Below are positions 23,401-33,690 of a stretch of 64,000 bases of DNA, in pieces. The notes below the pieces were generated by a model. It did not search any database. It was not told the DNA's origin and was given only the letters and a program-made list of their open reading frames with translations. The DNA lies in NCBI GenBank assembly GCA_015179125.1, contig WHVA01000164.1, positions 62,001-126,000 of the forward strand, in the 5' to 3' direction. Source of the DNA: Gautieria morchelliformis (Eukaryota; Basidiomycota; Agaricomycetes; Gomphales; Gomphaceae). Numbering within the stretch: position 1 is the first letter of the stretch; every line of letters begins with the position of its first letter. Both the position numbers and the translations under genes were made by a program.

Positions 23401-24393
23401 GTACACCTCGTGCCAACCACGATGAGCATGTCAGCCAAGGGAGTAGCCTGGCTGTTTCTGAAAGAGGTCATCCGACTACATGGAGTTCCCGACTCCATCG
23501 TCTCTGACAGAGACTCAAAGTTCACGTCGATCTTCTGCTGTGAACTCCAGCGACTCATGGGGACTAAGCTCCTCATGTCAACTGCCTTCCATCCACAAAC
23601 GGATGGAGCAACCGAGCGGGCAAACCGCTCGATCGGCCAGATATTGCGCGCGGTCGTCAGAGACGATCAGAAGGATTGGGCAGTGAAATGCCCAATGGTT
23701 GAGGTCGCCCTTAACAGCAACGTCAGTGCGACCACAGGGTTCGCACCTTTCGAGCTGATCCACGGCTATATGCTGCGGATAGACCTCCCCATAGCTGCGG
23801 ACACCCCGTTCAAGGGGGTGGCCCGGTTCGCACATCAGGCAAAATGGAACCTGATGGCGGCACACGATGCAATCATAGAGCATCGAGTGACGCAAACGTT
23901 TCACGCAAATAAGAAACGTATGGCGAGCGACAGGTACGCGGCCAACGACCGCGTCTACCTTTCGACACAAAACCTAACTCTCCTGAAAGGAAGAGCCAGA
24001 AAACTAGTCCCGCGGTACATCGGACCGTACCGCGTCGTCGAGGCTCACAACGACGCCTCGACGGTGACCCTTGATCTTCCCGACGAACTGAAAAGCCATC
24101 GCATTTCACCGGTCTTCCATTCCAGCCTCGTACGGCGATACGAGGCTAACAACGACGAATTGTTCCCTCGTCGTGAGGCCAAGTCATTTTATGACTTCGG
24201 AGCAAATGACGACGAGGAGTGGCTCGTCGACGAGATTATCGCACATTGATGGATAAACTCGACGGACCTGGAATTCCAGGTCCGTTGGACCCTAGGCCAC
24301 GTGACATGGGATCCTATGTCGTCCTGCAAGGACCTTGAAGCCCTGGATAGCTACCTAGAGCTTCGGGGGGTGGGCAAGCCACACGACCTCCCC
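20457..24393 (+). pseudogene. Gypsy pol: protease, RT, RNase H, integrase, chromodomain-like tail
   Basis: Protease at 20457-21041 (LLDSGSEGVLL). RT N-terminal half at 21161-21810 (MLCVPKKNGTLRTVFDLR, TKLDMSEAYEQIRI). The RT second half restarts at 21814 directly at MDDIFIFS. The usual 12-16 residues between FQRLM and YMDD are missing with a frame change, so roughly 45-50 nt are deleted and RT must be inactive. RNase H (VITDGSKAGVGAV, VTDHKGLEYF), integrase zinc finger (HYGHLKTS, CTSCARC) and DDE core (IGIDFMGPLP, VSDRDSKF) follow. A TGA at 24247 interrupts EEWLVDEIIAH, but the same frame continues FQVRWTLGHVTWDP to 24393, a chromodomain-like tail. The stop replaces a likely CGA. Confidence 0.8.
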
Positions 24394-24578
24394 AGACGCC
24401 GCTAGACGCATCCGTCACGTGCAGGCCACGTGACACGCCGGCCACGGCGCGGTTAAATTTTCACCTCGGATCTTTCCGAGGGCGCATCGCTTCTTGGAAG
24501 CAACCACCACCATCATCTACCCACGAAGATGATGCCCCCCAAAGATGGGATGGACGTTGACCCGTCAACGTCCACAAC

Positions 24579-25502
24579 GTGAACAACAGCCCTGAGACAA
24601 GGGGCCACAGACATTCTCCGTGCTCCGATAGACCAGGAGCACTGGACGATTGCGCAACATGCGCCGACTACGCCGTGCACCTTAGGGCCGCGACCGGCAC
24701 CCGCAAGGTCAAGTTGCGGGATGAAGACATCGGCGACGCCGTCGATGCAGCTTGGGGATGGCTCCCAAGGGGCATCGCGCGTGACGCGCGAGAAGAGCCC
24801 CTCCAGGACGTCCACGACCTCAAGAAAGAGGTCAAGGAGCTAGAACGCGCGGTCGAGGACCGCGACGACGCGCTCGTAACCGAGCGCGCCAGGATCAAGG
24901 AACTGGAGCAGCAGCTGAGCGCAGCCCAGCTCCAGGTTACCCTGGTCCACGCTGCCTCAAAAAGGCCGCGACATGACCCGGCCACAGACCCAGTGGCCGG
25001 GCCATCTTCACCTCGCGCAACGGTGCCGTTGCCGGCGCGCGCAACATCGGGGCTCGCGTCCCGATTGTCGGCGCCGACTCTGACCACGACAACAACGGAA
25101 GGGCAGAGTGCACCTTCCGACTCTGCGTACGGCGTCCCAGATGGATGGGAGTCAGACTCGTCTGTCTGGAAGACGTACGACCCTGAACGGGCACAGCGGC
25201 TGGCAGAGCAGCCAAAGAAAAAGCGCAAGAAATTGCGCGGCTCCCTCCACACCGTCAATGGGCTAGCCATTGCGAAGGAAAGCGCAATCAGCGCTTACCT
25301 AGCGGCGTCATCGTCGCACACCATCAACGACCCCGCCCTTCAGCGGCAGGTAGCACAGGTCGAGGCCAAGTACATCGGGCCTGGCGTGGCCCTACATCCG
25401 CCGGCGGGGACAGTTGAGTCGGTTCATCCTCCATACCCGGGGGAGGGAAGGCTCATCCCACTCGGAGATCCACCGATCTCCGAGACGGGCCTCCTACCAT
25501 GA
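24579..25502 (+). CDS. Extra ORF downstream of gypsy pol, unknown function
   Basis: A 307-residue plus-strand frame lies between the pol end and the 3' LTR, so it sits inside the element. It has an acidic and Arg-rich N terminus, a predicted coiled coil (DLKKEVKELERAVEDRD, RIKELEQQLSAAQLQ), a Ser/Thr/Pro-rich middle and a basic cluster KKKRKK that could be a nuclear localisation signal. A second frame, 25599-26010 (MLQIARTREMIGVFKRIE), continues conserved-looking alpha-helical sequence to the LTR, and the region may once have been a single ORF. I do not recognise a domain. The coiled coil and position resemble a gag-like or env-position accessory ORF. Confidence 0.5.
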   Translation: MNNSPETRGHRHSPCSDRPGALDDCATCADYAVHLRAATGTRKVKLRDEDIGDAVDAAWGWLPRGIARDAREEPLQDVHDLKKEVKELERAVEDRDDALVTERARIKELEQQLSAAQLQVTLVHAASKRPRHDPATDPVAGPSSPRATVPLPARATSGLASRLSAPTLTTTTTEGQSAPSDSAYGVPDGWESDSSVWKTYDPERAQRLAEQPKKKRKKLRGSLHTVNGLAIAKESAISAYLAASSSHTINDPALQRQVAQVEAKYIGPGVALHPPAGTVESVHPPYPGEGRLIPLGDPPISETGLLP

Positions 25503-26019
25503 CCGGTAGGAAAGGCCCAACAACGTCGTACCCAATGGTACGACGTCTGCCCGCTTGATGAACCCCGCTTCGTCGAACTCATAGCGCGGGCAAAAGAAAT
25601 GCTGCAGATCGCGCGTACGCGCGAGATGATCGGCGTGTTCAAACGCATCGAGTGCGAACAACGCGCTCGCAATCCCAAAAGGGATTGTCTCGTGATAGCG
25701 GGCAGTACCCCGCACGACATCGCGGCCATTCTAAAGGGTTGGATACACAACCCTGAAGGAATCCCCTCCGCCATCCGTGACAACGTGGATGGCACCTTCA
25801 ACCTAGACGACATGGACGTCTGGATGTGGTTGAAGGCCCTTGCACCCCGGGTCAAAGGGGTCGCATCACCGCTCAGGGCGAGGCTACTCGACCTCTTCGG
25901 CTCGACGGACCAATGGTCGAGCCTCATCGACGCCAGGGAAGTGCTGACGCCTCAGAGCACCACCCTGCGGCTCTCAATCACGGGCCCATTCCCTGTGGAG
26001 GGCCGGGCCGGCCCCGACA

Positions 26020-26189
26020 TCCCAGTGGGCCCCTTAGGGACCCACTGTATAGTTTATGCGTGGGAACCGGCTAGCGGTCCCCATCGCATCTTACTCTTAC
26101 CTGTCACTACGTAGCATTCAGAATACCACTCATTGGTCAAGTTCTGCAGTGCCCTTGTGATACAAGGTCCTAAGATCGACATCTTTACA
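26020..26189 (+). repeat. 3' LTR of nested gypsy element (5'-truncated)
   Basis: Matches the 5' LTR from TCCCAGTGGG to TTTACA almost base for base, but the first 44 bp present in the 5' LTR are absent here. It is preceded by a GC-rich GGGCCGGGCCGGCCCC tract that may include the polypurine region. Followed by the gcgat target duplication at 26190-26194. Confidence 0.75.
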
Positions 26190-26194
26190 GCGAT

Positions 26195-26828
26195 GTGGTT
26201 GGGGTTTGGGACCAAGGTAGGTATGGGTGGATCGGCAGTGTTGTCTGCGGTAGAAAGACCTGGGAATTCATGTTCGTTGAAGATGATGTCTCTTGATATG
26301 ATAATGCGTCTAGTGGTAGGGTCCATGCAGCGCCAGCCTTTATAACCATCTTCAAAGCCAAGGTATATGCATTTGCGGGATCTGGGCTGTAGTCCCTTTC
26401 TTTCATCCTTCTGAATGTGAATGTGGGCAGTGCAACCAAACGTGCGTAGCATGCTGAGGTTTGGTTTGTGGCCGAACCAGGCCTCGTATGGCGTTTTGTC
26501 TGTGAGTGCGGAAGTCGGAGTGGCATTGATGATTCGAACTAGTAGTGTCAGTGCTTCGCCCCACATTGATGCTGGTAGGTGGGCTTGCTGCAACATTGCG
26601 ACCGTTCCTTCAATGAGGGTCCGGTTTGTCCGCTCTGAGATGCCATTTTGTTGAGGCGAGCCTTTCGTAGTGTGCTCATGTACTATGCCTCGACGCTGGA
26701 AGTGCTGGTCCCACTTGTGGCCGATGTACTCCCCCCCTTTGTCATCTCTGAATCGTTTCACTCTTAAATTTGTCTGGTTCTCTGTATGGTTGAACTTACA
26801 CAAGGTACGCGTGACAAGTTCAAACCTG
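26195..26828 (-). pseudogene. Copia integrase segment
   Basis: Minus-strand frame with the integrase core: FRDDKGGEY (second catalytic Asp region), KGSPQQNGISERTNRT (catalytic Glu region), AHLPASMWGEAL and the GKR-like linker YEAWFGHKPNLSMLRTFG. It is bounded on the right by the tyrosine-recombinase element and on the left by the gypsy 3' target duplication. No internal stop is seen in this piece. Confidence 0.85.
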
Positions 26829-26841
26829 GCTAGCTGAGTTG

Positions 26842-26870
26842 GAAGGGTGTGATTGGTAATCACACCCTTC
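26842..26870. repeat. Perfect 13-bp stem-loop at left end of the YR retrotransposon
   Basis: Arms GAAGGGTGTGATT and AATCACACCCTTC are exact reverse complements around a 3-nt loop GGT. It lies ten bases inside the element's left boundary and 50 bp before the gag ATG, a place where terminal recombination sequences of DIRS-like elements are expected. Confidence 0.85.
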
Positions 26871-26922
26871 TCTCCTTCGCTCCTCCACATCCTAGCTTAG
26901 CGTCGCAAACTGTTTTCTCACA

Positions 26923-28476
26923 ATGGTTCTCTCCGAACGACCCCCGCAGGGTGTGTCTTGGAAATCCTCCCCTGGACGCCCCCCGACCAGCAATCCTGGG
27001 CCGCCTTCGGCTGGAGGATCTAGGATCTCCGCGACACAGGCCGTCGAGCCTGATCAACAGCTCGATCTTTTTCGGCAACTGGTCGCTAGGACTGAGAAAC
27101 AAAATGCTGTCATACGCAAGCTCAACCTGGTAAGGGGAGCGAAGAGGGCTAATCCTCGCAATAGAGATCCTGTCTCCGATGACGACGTCGAGGATGACCT
27201 GCCTAGCTTAGTCGATTTCCTTAACTCGCGACCCACCGCTCCTTCCGTTATGATTACGACGCCTTCTCAGGCCAACATCCCTTCCATTCTCCTCACGCCG
27301 CCGGTCCCTGACGTCACTACTGATCCTACTCTTCCGGGTTCTACGTCCGCTCTTCCGCCGACGGCCGATGCCCCGTCCCAGCAGCCATCCGCGCCTCCGA
27401 TCCCGCTGCCGTCCCAAAGTGCTGGGGATTCTCGCGCGTCCGCCAACTCCCCCACAGATAACCCTCTCGAGGCCATTGACCTGCAGGCGCTCATTGCCAC
27501 TGCGGGTGATCCTGCTGCGCTGGCCAGCTTGCTCCATGCTAAGTCGCGCCCTGTCGACTTCGACATGTTGCCGCCCTTACACACCATCCAGTCTGCCGCC
27601 GGCAACAAGCTGCAGATGGATGTCGTCAAGATGCCTGCCGCCATAATGCAGATGGCATTCAATGGCATCTACATACCGCTGTCGATGCTCACCACTGCTG
27701 CCCTGGATCGCATTCGCAGCAATGACAACCTGCGATACAAGAAGATTCCTTTTGGTAATGGGGTGGGTAAACAATCGCTGGATGACTCGTTCTTCCCTGC
27801 GGAGGAATCCCTCGACACCGCCACCTTCCTGCAAGCGTACCAGAATTGGCTGTCGGTTGTGGACAAGCTTGCTGATGCTGCCCTTGCGAAGGGCTGGCAT
27901 TGTCATCATGCTCGCATGCTGGCGGACACCGCGTTCGCTCAACATCTCTCCGCCTGGCGCATGCTGGATAGGACGCTGCGTGCGCAATTCACGGATAAGC
28001 CTTTCTTGGTCGATCCCAACGACCCGACGTACTTTGCGATGTTCGAACGCGCGCGCAACTCCATCCCACAACGTGCCATCTCCTACTCTGACGCGCGTCC
28101 TCCTCGCTCCTCGTGACACATGTTTTCCCCTGACCCTCTTGCCGTCTCACACTCTCCGCGGTATGCCCCTTATGACAAAGATCGCCCACGCTCCGGTAAT
28201 TCCTTTCGGGAGAGCCGCAAACCGGCGCTCTGTTTACGCTGCGGTGTCATTGGCCACCGTGCCTCCACTTGCAGTGCATCCCATGCCAGTCGCCCTGAGC
28301 GCCCCATCCTATGTGAATGGCGGAATGACCACCTTGTTGACAAGTCGAACAAATGCGTCTGCATCATGTTCAATGTCCGTGGCTCCTGCTCTGATTCCTC
28401 TTCTCCCACGCACAGCGAACACTCCTGTGCCCTCTGCAGTGACCAGCATCATGCTGCCTCGGTGTGTCCCCGAAAC
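26923..28476 (+). pseudogene. Gag-like ORF of YR retrotransposon with zinc knuckles
   Basis: Starts at 26923 (MVLSERPPQGVSW). It has a Pro/Ser-rich N-terminal half, then a conserved helical region (MPAAIMQMAFNGIYIPLSML, SFFPAEESLDTATFLQAYQN). A TGA at 28114 interrupts it after PPRSS; the same frame then continues to a CCHC motif CLRCGVIGHRASTC and a second Cys-rich cluster (CALCSDQHHAASVC), ending at 28476. The stop sits in a TCG-TGA context where CGA would continue the Arg/Ser tract. Role: nucleocapsid-like RNA binding. Confidence 0.7.
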
Positions 28477-28479
28477 TGA

Positions 28480-30251
28480 GTTCTCTCGCATCCTGTATAA
28501 AATTATCACTCCTTATAATCCATCCGCATGGCAGCTTGCTTTACATAATACGGGCCTCGCGTCCCGCTACTCCAATCTCGTCCATGATATCACTTACGGC
28601 TCTCCCATTGGCAGCCCTCCCCCGCTCAATGAAACCTTCATTCCGAAGAACCTCGCCTCAGCTCTCTCACGTCCTGATTACGTTGCCGCCTCGCTGACCG
28701 AGGAAGTTGCTGCGGGCCGCATGGACGGTCCATTTTCTGTTTCTGATGCGTATCGCATCTTCAATGGTCATTTTCGAACGTCCCCCCTTGGCGTAGTCAA
28801 GAACCCGGGTTCTCACACTCACTCCTTACATCTCATCCGTCACTTGTCCAAGGAGGATTCCTCTGGCTGTTCTACAAATGGTTGGCTCGATGCTGCCGAT
28901 TTCCCTACTCGCTACTATTCTGCCGCTCATTGTGCGGATTTTGTGAGTACTTTCTCATGCTGCGCCCGTCCTGTGGCTTCTCCCCATCCCCCTCCTCCCT
29001 CTGCCCTTTTCACTCGCTCATGGTTCTGCTGGCCAGATCTCTTCCTGCCCTCCCGGCACTCAAGCCGCTTCGCTTGATATCGCTAAAGCGTACCGTAACT
29101 CACCTATCTCCCCTGCACACAAGCCTTACATCACTGTGATGTGGGACGACCAGATTTGGGTTGAACACTGTGCCGTATTTGGTTTGGCTCCGGCGGGTGG
29201 CATTCAAGGCTCCGTTGCTGATGCCCTGATTGATATTCTTAAGTTCCACGGTATCAAATACACGATCAAGTGGGTCGACGATTTCATTTTCTTCCGTTCT
29301 CCCATCTCCACTTCCGTTCACACTGGCTTTGTCTATTCCTTCGATTTGGATCGCGTCTTCGCCGTCACTGCTCCTCTTGGTGTTCCCTGGCATCCTGTCC
29401 ACATCAAGGGGAGTGTCTTTGCCTTCATTTTCCTCTTTGTTGGCTTCTTATGGGATTGTTCCCTTCGCACCATTGCTTTGCCTGAGGAGAAGAGGCTGCG
29501 TTGTCTTGCCAAGGTCGCGGCTTTCCTGTCACTCGCTGAATGCCGTGTCACTCGTCGTGACTGCGCAAGCATCCTGGGAACTTTGCAGCATATTTGTTTC
29601 GTGTATAAGAACAGCCGTCATGCTCTTTCTCCTCTCTGCACGTTCATGGCTAAGTTTCCGAACAATTGGGCACTGCATCACGTTCCAGCATCGGTGAAGG
29701 AAGCTCTTCGTTGGTGGGCATGTGTGCTCGACATCCCGGGCGCTTCTTGCTCCCTCTTGCCGCGTGTTCTGTGCGACCTCGATATTTATGTCGACGCATC
29801 TACTTCCTGGGGTATTGGCTTGACGGTGGGTGACAAGTGGGCGGCGTGGAGGCTGACTGAGGGGTGGAAGGCCGCGGGCCGAGACATCGGCTGGGCAGAA
29901 TCTATTGCCCTCGAGCTGGCCATTCTCTGGTGCCTTTCACAGGGCCTTTCTGACCGTAATCTCATCATCCGTGGTGACAATACCGGTGTCATTGCTGCTT
30001 TTGAGAAGGGTCACTCTCGTAACATCGCTCGCAACGACTCCATTCGTCGCATGACGGCCGCCCTCGTCCCCTCCAACATTCTGATCACCCCTGTCTACGT
30101 GGCTTCCGCGGCCAACAAGGCTGACTGCATCTCACGAGGTGTCCTTCCGAGCTCTGATTCCAACCTCCAGTGCAGCTTCCCCTTGCCTGTGGAGCTTGTC
30201 CCCTTTCTATCACATGTCACTTCCCCACACGGCGGCTGCTCAGAACGCTGA
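28480..30251 (+). pseudogene. Reverse transcriptase-RNase H of YR retrotransposon
   Basis: RT N-terminal part at 28480-28960 (TPYNPSAWQLALHNTGL, IPKNLASALSRPDYVAASL). One or more frameshifts occur at 28960-29060. RT then resumes in a new frame: SLDIAKAYRNSPISPAHKPY, PAGGIQGSVADALIDI and the catalytic KWVDDFIFF near 29270. RNase H follows: DIYVDASTSWGIGL, AESIALELAILW and IIRGDNTGVIAAFEKGH, ending at 30251. The 3' end overlaps the start of the recombinase frame by about 110 bases, a usual arrangement in this order. Confidence 0.75.
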
Positions 30252-31472
30252 TGTGGCTCTTTTTGGCATATCCACCCCCCATTCCATTGCGGCCATTCCC
30301 CTTTCCCTTGCCGCCTCCCCACGTCGTGGTGTACCCCAACCGTCTGTTCTCGATCCCAGCCCACTTCGGCCTCCTGTTTCCGCACCCGATAGTTTTGTAC
30401 ACTGGGTTTATCCTTACGGCCTTCAGGCCATGCGTGACATGTCCCTCACCGTTCCCCCTTCCTTAGTTGTGCGCAGACGTTTTGTTCTAGCCAGTTCTGT
30501 ACAGCGTTCTACGTTATCTACCTATGCCGCTGGCCTTGTCCGCTTTATGCGCTTCTGTGATGACTACCGTATTCCCGAACATTTGCGTATGCCAGCCTCC
30601 GAGGCGTTGCTGAGCATTTTTATTACCACGCGGGGTGCGGGCTCGGTCAGCAAAGCCGCGATGCGGCAGTGGCTGGCGGGCTTGAAGCTGTGGCATCAGA
30701 TCAATGATGCCCCTTGGCTTGGCGGGAGCATGCTGGAACGTTCCGTTCGGGGTGCTGCTCATTTCGCACCTCCTTCATCTTCTTTGCCCAAACGTGACCC
30801 GGTCACCATGCAGCATCTCCGCGCTCTCCGCGCCCATCTGGCCCTAACCAATTCTTTCGACATCGCTGTCTTCGCCGTTGCTTGCGTCGCCTTCTGGTCC
30901 TGCTCGTGCCTTGGCGAGCTTCTCATCGATGATCACTTCGATCCTGCCCAGCATGTGTCGCGTTCTACGCGCATCAAGCATGGCGTTGCCGCCAACCGCT
31001 GCGCTTATGTCTCCTTTCACATTCCTCGCTCCAAGACAAAGCCGGATGGGGATGACATCCACCTGACGGATTCCGCCTGCTCCTGCTCCCCCACTGCTGC
31101 CTTCCAGCACCTCTCGCTTCCAACTGCGCCATCCCTTTGGATGCGCCTCTCTTTGCCTTTGAGACTGCGGACGGCTCATGGGCTCCAATGCGTAGGAGGT
31201 GGTTCCTTGCCCGTTGCCGTGAGGTTTGGTCCCTGGCCGGCCTCCCCCCCGTTCTCGGCCATGGCTTTCGTATAGGCGGCACTACTTTCCTTCTCCTCCT
31301 GGGCATTGATCCGTGGATTGTGATGATGCAAGGCCGCTGGTCCTCCCAATCTTTCCTTTCTTACTGGCGCCGCTGTGAGGAGATTCTGCCTCTTTTCATC
31401 AGTTTCAGTTTCCAGTCACACGCTAGTATTCTTACTACCATGTCCTCCTTCAGACAGCGTCTCTTAGCTTAG
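30139..31472 (+). pseudogene. Tyrosine recombinase of YR retrotransposon, catalytic Arg lost
   Basis: The first frame (30139-31130) carries the SAM-like N-terminal domain (STYAAGLVRFMRFCDDY) and box I, FWSCSCLGELL near 30895-30925. In this superfamily box I normally has Arg before the LGEL motif; here it is Cys (TGC, one transition from CGC). A frameshift near 31130 leads to the second frame with box II, GHGFRIGGTTFLLLLGID (H..R), GRWSS (W) and SFLSYWR (Tyr nucleophile), ending at 31472. With box I Arg missing and the frame broken the enzyme should be inactive. Confidence 0.75.
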
Positions 31473-31674
31473 CAAATGTTATTGTGCGTGTGCGTACTCT
31501 ACTTTCCTATGGGCGAGTTGACCAATGGGCCGACTGTCCGTTCCCTGCGGGAACTGGTGGTTGGTGAGGTCTAGGCCCATTGATCTCGTGCACGAGGCCA
31601 AGCCGTGCTCGGCTCGGTCCTCTGCCCGTTGTGTTCTCTCATCCCTCCCTATCCCTAGATAAAATAGCTAGCTA

Positions 31675-32780
31675 CCAGTGCCTCGTAGGCTCGGTAGGCT
31701 TCAAATGCTTCGTCCTTCGTTTTTAGAAGGTAAACGCATCTGTACCTTGTGCAATCGTCTGTGAATGTGATCCAGTATCGGTATCCAGACAGTGTACGGA
31801 CTGGGAGAGGGCCATGTACATCTGAAACGACGAGGTCGAGCGGGTTCAGTGCACGGTTCTCACTCTTCTTGGGAAAAGGACTACAGTGTTGTTTCGCAGC
31901 GATGCATGGTTCACATATTGTGGGGATGGTCGCACTAGAGCTTACGCGTATGCCATCGACCATGTCATGCTTCAGGAGCCGTTCAAGGCGTTCAAGACCA
32001 ATATGTGCTAGTCGCTTGTGTAAGAGTGGCCGATCCACGATAGGTGAGGAAGTGGTGAGTGCAGATTCTGGATTTGGAATGGTGTCTCCGATTAGGAATC
32101 CTGTCCCATTTCGTACGGCTGCATAGAAAAGTAGTCTCCCATCCCGCGTGAATGAGATACGATCCTTCACAATATTGACTGAGAAGTCGTGATGGGTGGT
32201 GAGATGAAGTACGGCAAGTAGGTTATTTTGGAGATCCGGTACGTGCAGAACTCTCGAGAACATAATATTCCGCGATGCTTGCCCATCAACCTTTGGGGTA
32301 AACAAGACTTGCCCCCTTCCAGCTGAGTACACAATATCATTCGTCGCTAGATGGATGGGTACACGGTAATGTTCATAATTGCGCAGCCAGTGGCGATGCG
32401 GGGTCATGTGGCTGGTGGCTCCCGTGTCGGTGTTCCAGCATAAATCAGCGTTGCTGCTGGGCGACAGTGGGAGCGATGACCGCAGACTCGCGTTTCCGGC
32501 AAATTCTCGTACGGTATCACCCGATGTGTCCTCAGTCACTTGGTTCGCTCCCCTTTCCCTTTTTCTTTCCTCAACCTTCCGCATGGGCTTGAGCTCTGGA
32601 TGAGCGGCCCAGCATCGGTCTGATGTGTGGCCTCGCTTCTTGCATACGGTGCACGTTTCGACAATAGTTTTCCTTCCTCTGGCTGCGGAAAACGCTCCTG
32701 ACGGCGTTGCACTCGTCTGACGCCTCAGGTCTTCGTTCCGAAAGGCTGTGGACACGGTGGTATGGTCGAGACTGACGTGC
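31675..32780 (-). pseudogene. Copia gag C terminus, protease and integrase N terminus
   Basis: Reading on the minus strand: zinc knuckle CTVCKKRGHTSDRC, protease WNTDTGATSHMT with the catalytic DTG, the pre-integrase motif LLHKRLAHIGLERLERLL with C..C pair (CEPCIAAK), and integrase core start LDLVVSDVHGPLPVRT and FTDDCTRYRCVYLLKTKDEA. No stop codon interrupts it until the YR element insertion at 31674. The upstream gag helical part is absent. Confidence 0.85.
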
Positions 32781-33165
32781 GACGTCGGTGAACAAGCACG
32801 TGAAATACTCGAAATCAAAAGGCAATGTGACGTCAGTCAACAAACGCGTAAGAAATCACGAAATCGAAACGCGTAAAAGGAAGCGTAGGCGTAGACGTTC
32901 ACCAGGGCACGTACAATGCAAGCATCCTAGGACGTCGGCGAACGATCACGTAAGAAGTGCAGGAAATCAAAAGGCAAGCACTCACACAACACTATAAAGA
33001 AAAGCAATGGATGTGTAACCCATCTCCTGTTCGATCAGTACACATATGCTCACGCGTGCAATGAAAGTCTCCTACGACGTCGGTGGGCAAAGGCATAAGA
33101 AACACACGAAATCGAAAGCCGTAAAAGGAAACGCAGACGTCCACGAGGGCGCGTAAAGGAAAGGA
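32775..33165 (+). repeat. Degenerate tandem repeat around GACGTCGG...CACGTAAGAAA
   Basis: Four imperfect units start at about 32777, 32830, 32930 and 33077. Each opens with GACGTCGGTGAACAA-like sequence, followed by CACGTAAGAAAT and ATCGAAAGGCAA; two also share AAAAGGAAGCGTAGGCGTAGACGTTCACCAG-type tails. Unit length is uneven (about 55-145 bp). The copia element is cut off at this array. Confidence 0.6.
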
Positions 33166-33690
33166 GTGGGTCAACCCAGTGACGAAAAACAAATGACGTT
33201 GAGCACCTACCCCTACCAGGGTAGTGAACAGGACAAAACTCCGCCCTCCCAACGCACACCAAAATCGTTGCACGACTGTTCCCAGCAAAACCACTGCAAA
33301 CGCGCGGGATGACGGCAAGGGGTGTGGGGTGACAAGAAAAGGCACCGGCGGGCAATCGCAAACGACTCCAAAATAGCTTTTACCCCCGGTGAGACTCGGA
33401 GAGACCACCCCTCCCCCCACGTAAAAGAGGCCACCACGGAAGAATCCGGTGGGAAAGGCCATCCAATAAAATGAATAGAAATTCATCCACATAAACGTAT
33501 TCACGGCCATTCGCGTCCCCTCCTTCTCCTTCGGAGAGAGTCGGGGATCCACTCGCGCGGAAATGTGTTTGGACTGATCGACTAGGCCCTCGTCACTGTC
33601 CGCTATCTTACAAGCGCCAAGAGAGGTATCTACCCACTGATCCATAACTCTAGATACTCTCTCCACCAAACACGGGCAGTACTGAACCAT
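33166..33690. other. 5' flank of NLR gene 1
   Basis: No supported gene. From 33649 (CTAGATACTCTCTCCACC) onward the sequence is shared with NLR copy 2 (from 61122), so only about 42 bp of upstream sequence is common to both copies; beyond that their promoters differ completely. Confidence 0.5.

Larger units (their letters stand above)
17584..26189 (+). mobile_element. Ty3/gypsy retrotransposon nested in copia
   Basis: An 8.6-kb element with LTRs that begin TGTAAA and end TTTACA, plus-strand gag and pol, and an extra downstream reading frame. Target duplication gcgat on both sides. The element is damaged: a one-base frameshift in gag (about 19301), a deletion just before the RT catalytic YMDD (about 21805), and an early stop in the C-terminal chromodomain-like part (24247). 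The 5' LTR is 214 bp; the 3' LTR lacks about its first 44 bp. It is related to the protease/LTR remnants at 2685-4010. Confidence 0.85.
26833..31670 (+). mobile_element. DIRS/Ngaro-like tyrosine-recombinase retrotransposon nested in copia
   Basis: 4.84 kb encoding, in order, a gag-like protein with zinc knuckles, RT, RNase H and a tyrosine recombinase, all on the plus strand. This is the DIRS-order gene set, and no DDE integrase or LTRs are present. The insertion lies between copia codons for ALVA and RFEL. Four bases (GCTA) are shared at both junctions (26829-26832, 31671-31674). A perfect hairpin stands at the left end (26842-26870), and inverted motifs CAATGGGCC/GGCCCATTG and CTCGTGCACGAG lie near the right end. 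I could not demonstrate the split direct repeats diagnostic of Ngaro, so the subclass is uncertain. Confidence 0.75.
15200..32780 (-). mobile_element. Ty1/copia retrotransposon, split by two nested insertions and 5'-truncated
   Basis: Minus-strand pieces lie at 31675-32780 (zinc knuckle, protease, start of integrase), 26195-26828 (integrase) and 15671-17578 (RT, RNase H), followed by the LTR. Excising the gypsy element (17584-26189, keeping one gcgat copy) joins the copia frame as PNHIA-APPDEQ without a gap. Excising 26833-31670 joins it as ALVA-RFEL. Copia was therefore the first of the three to insert. The gag N terminus and 5' LTR are missing; the sequence runs into a degenerate tandem repeat at about 32780. 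Confidence 0.8.

Noticed and set aside
32992-33690. 232-codon minus-strand ORF with hydrophobic stretches
   Set aside because: It overlaps the degenerate repeat array and the 5' flank of the NLR gene, has no recognisable motif, and starts at the point shared between NLR copies while the rest is not conserved upstream of copy 2. Most likely chance.
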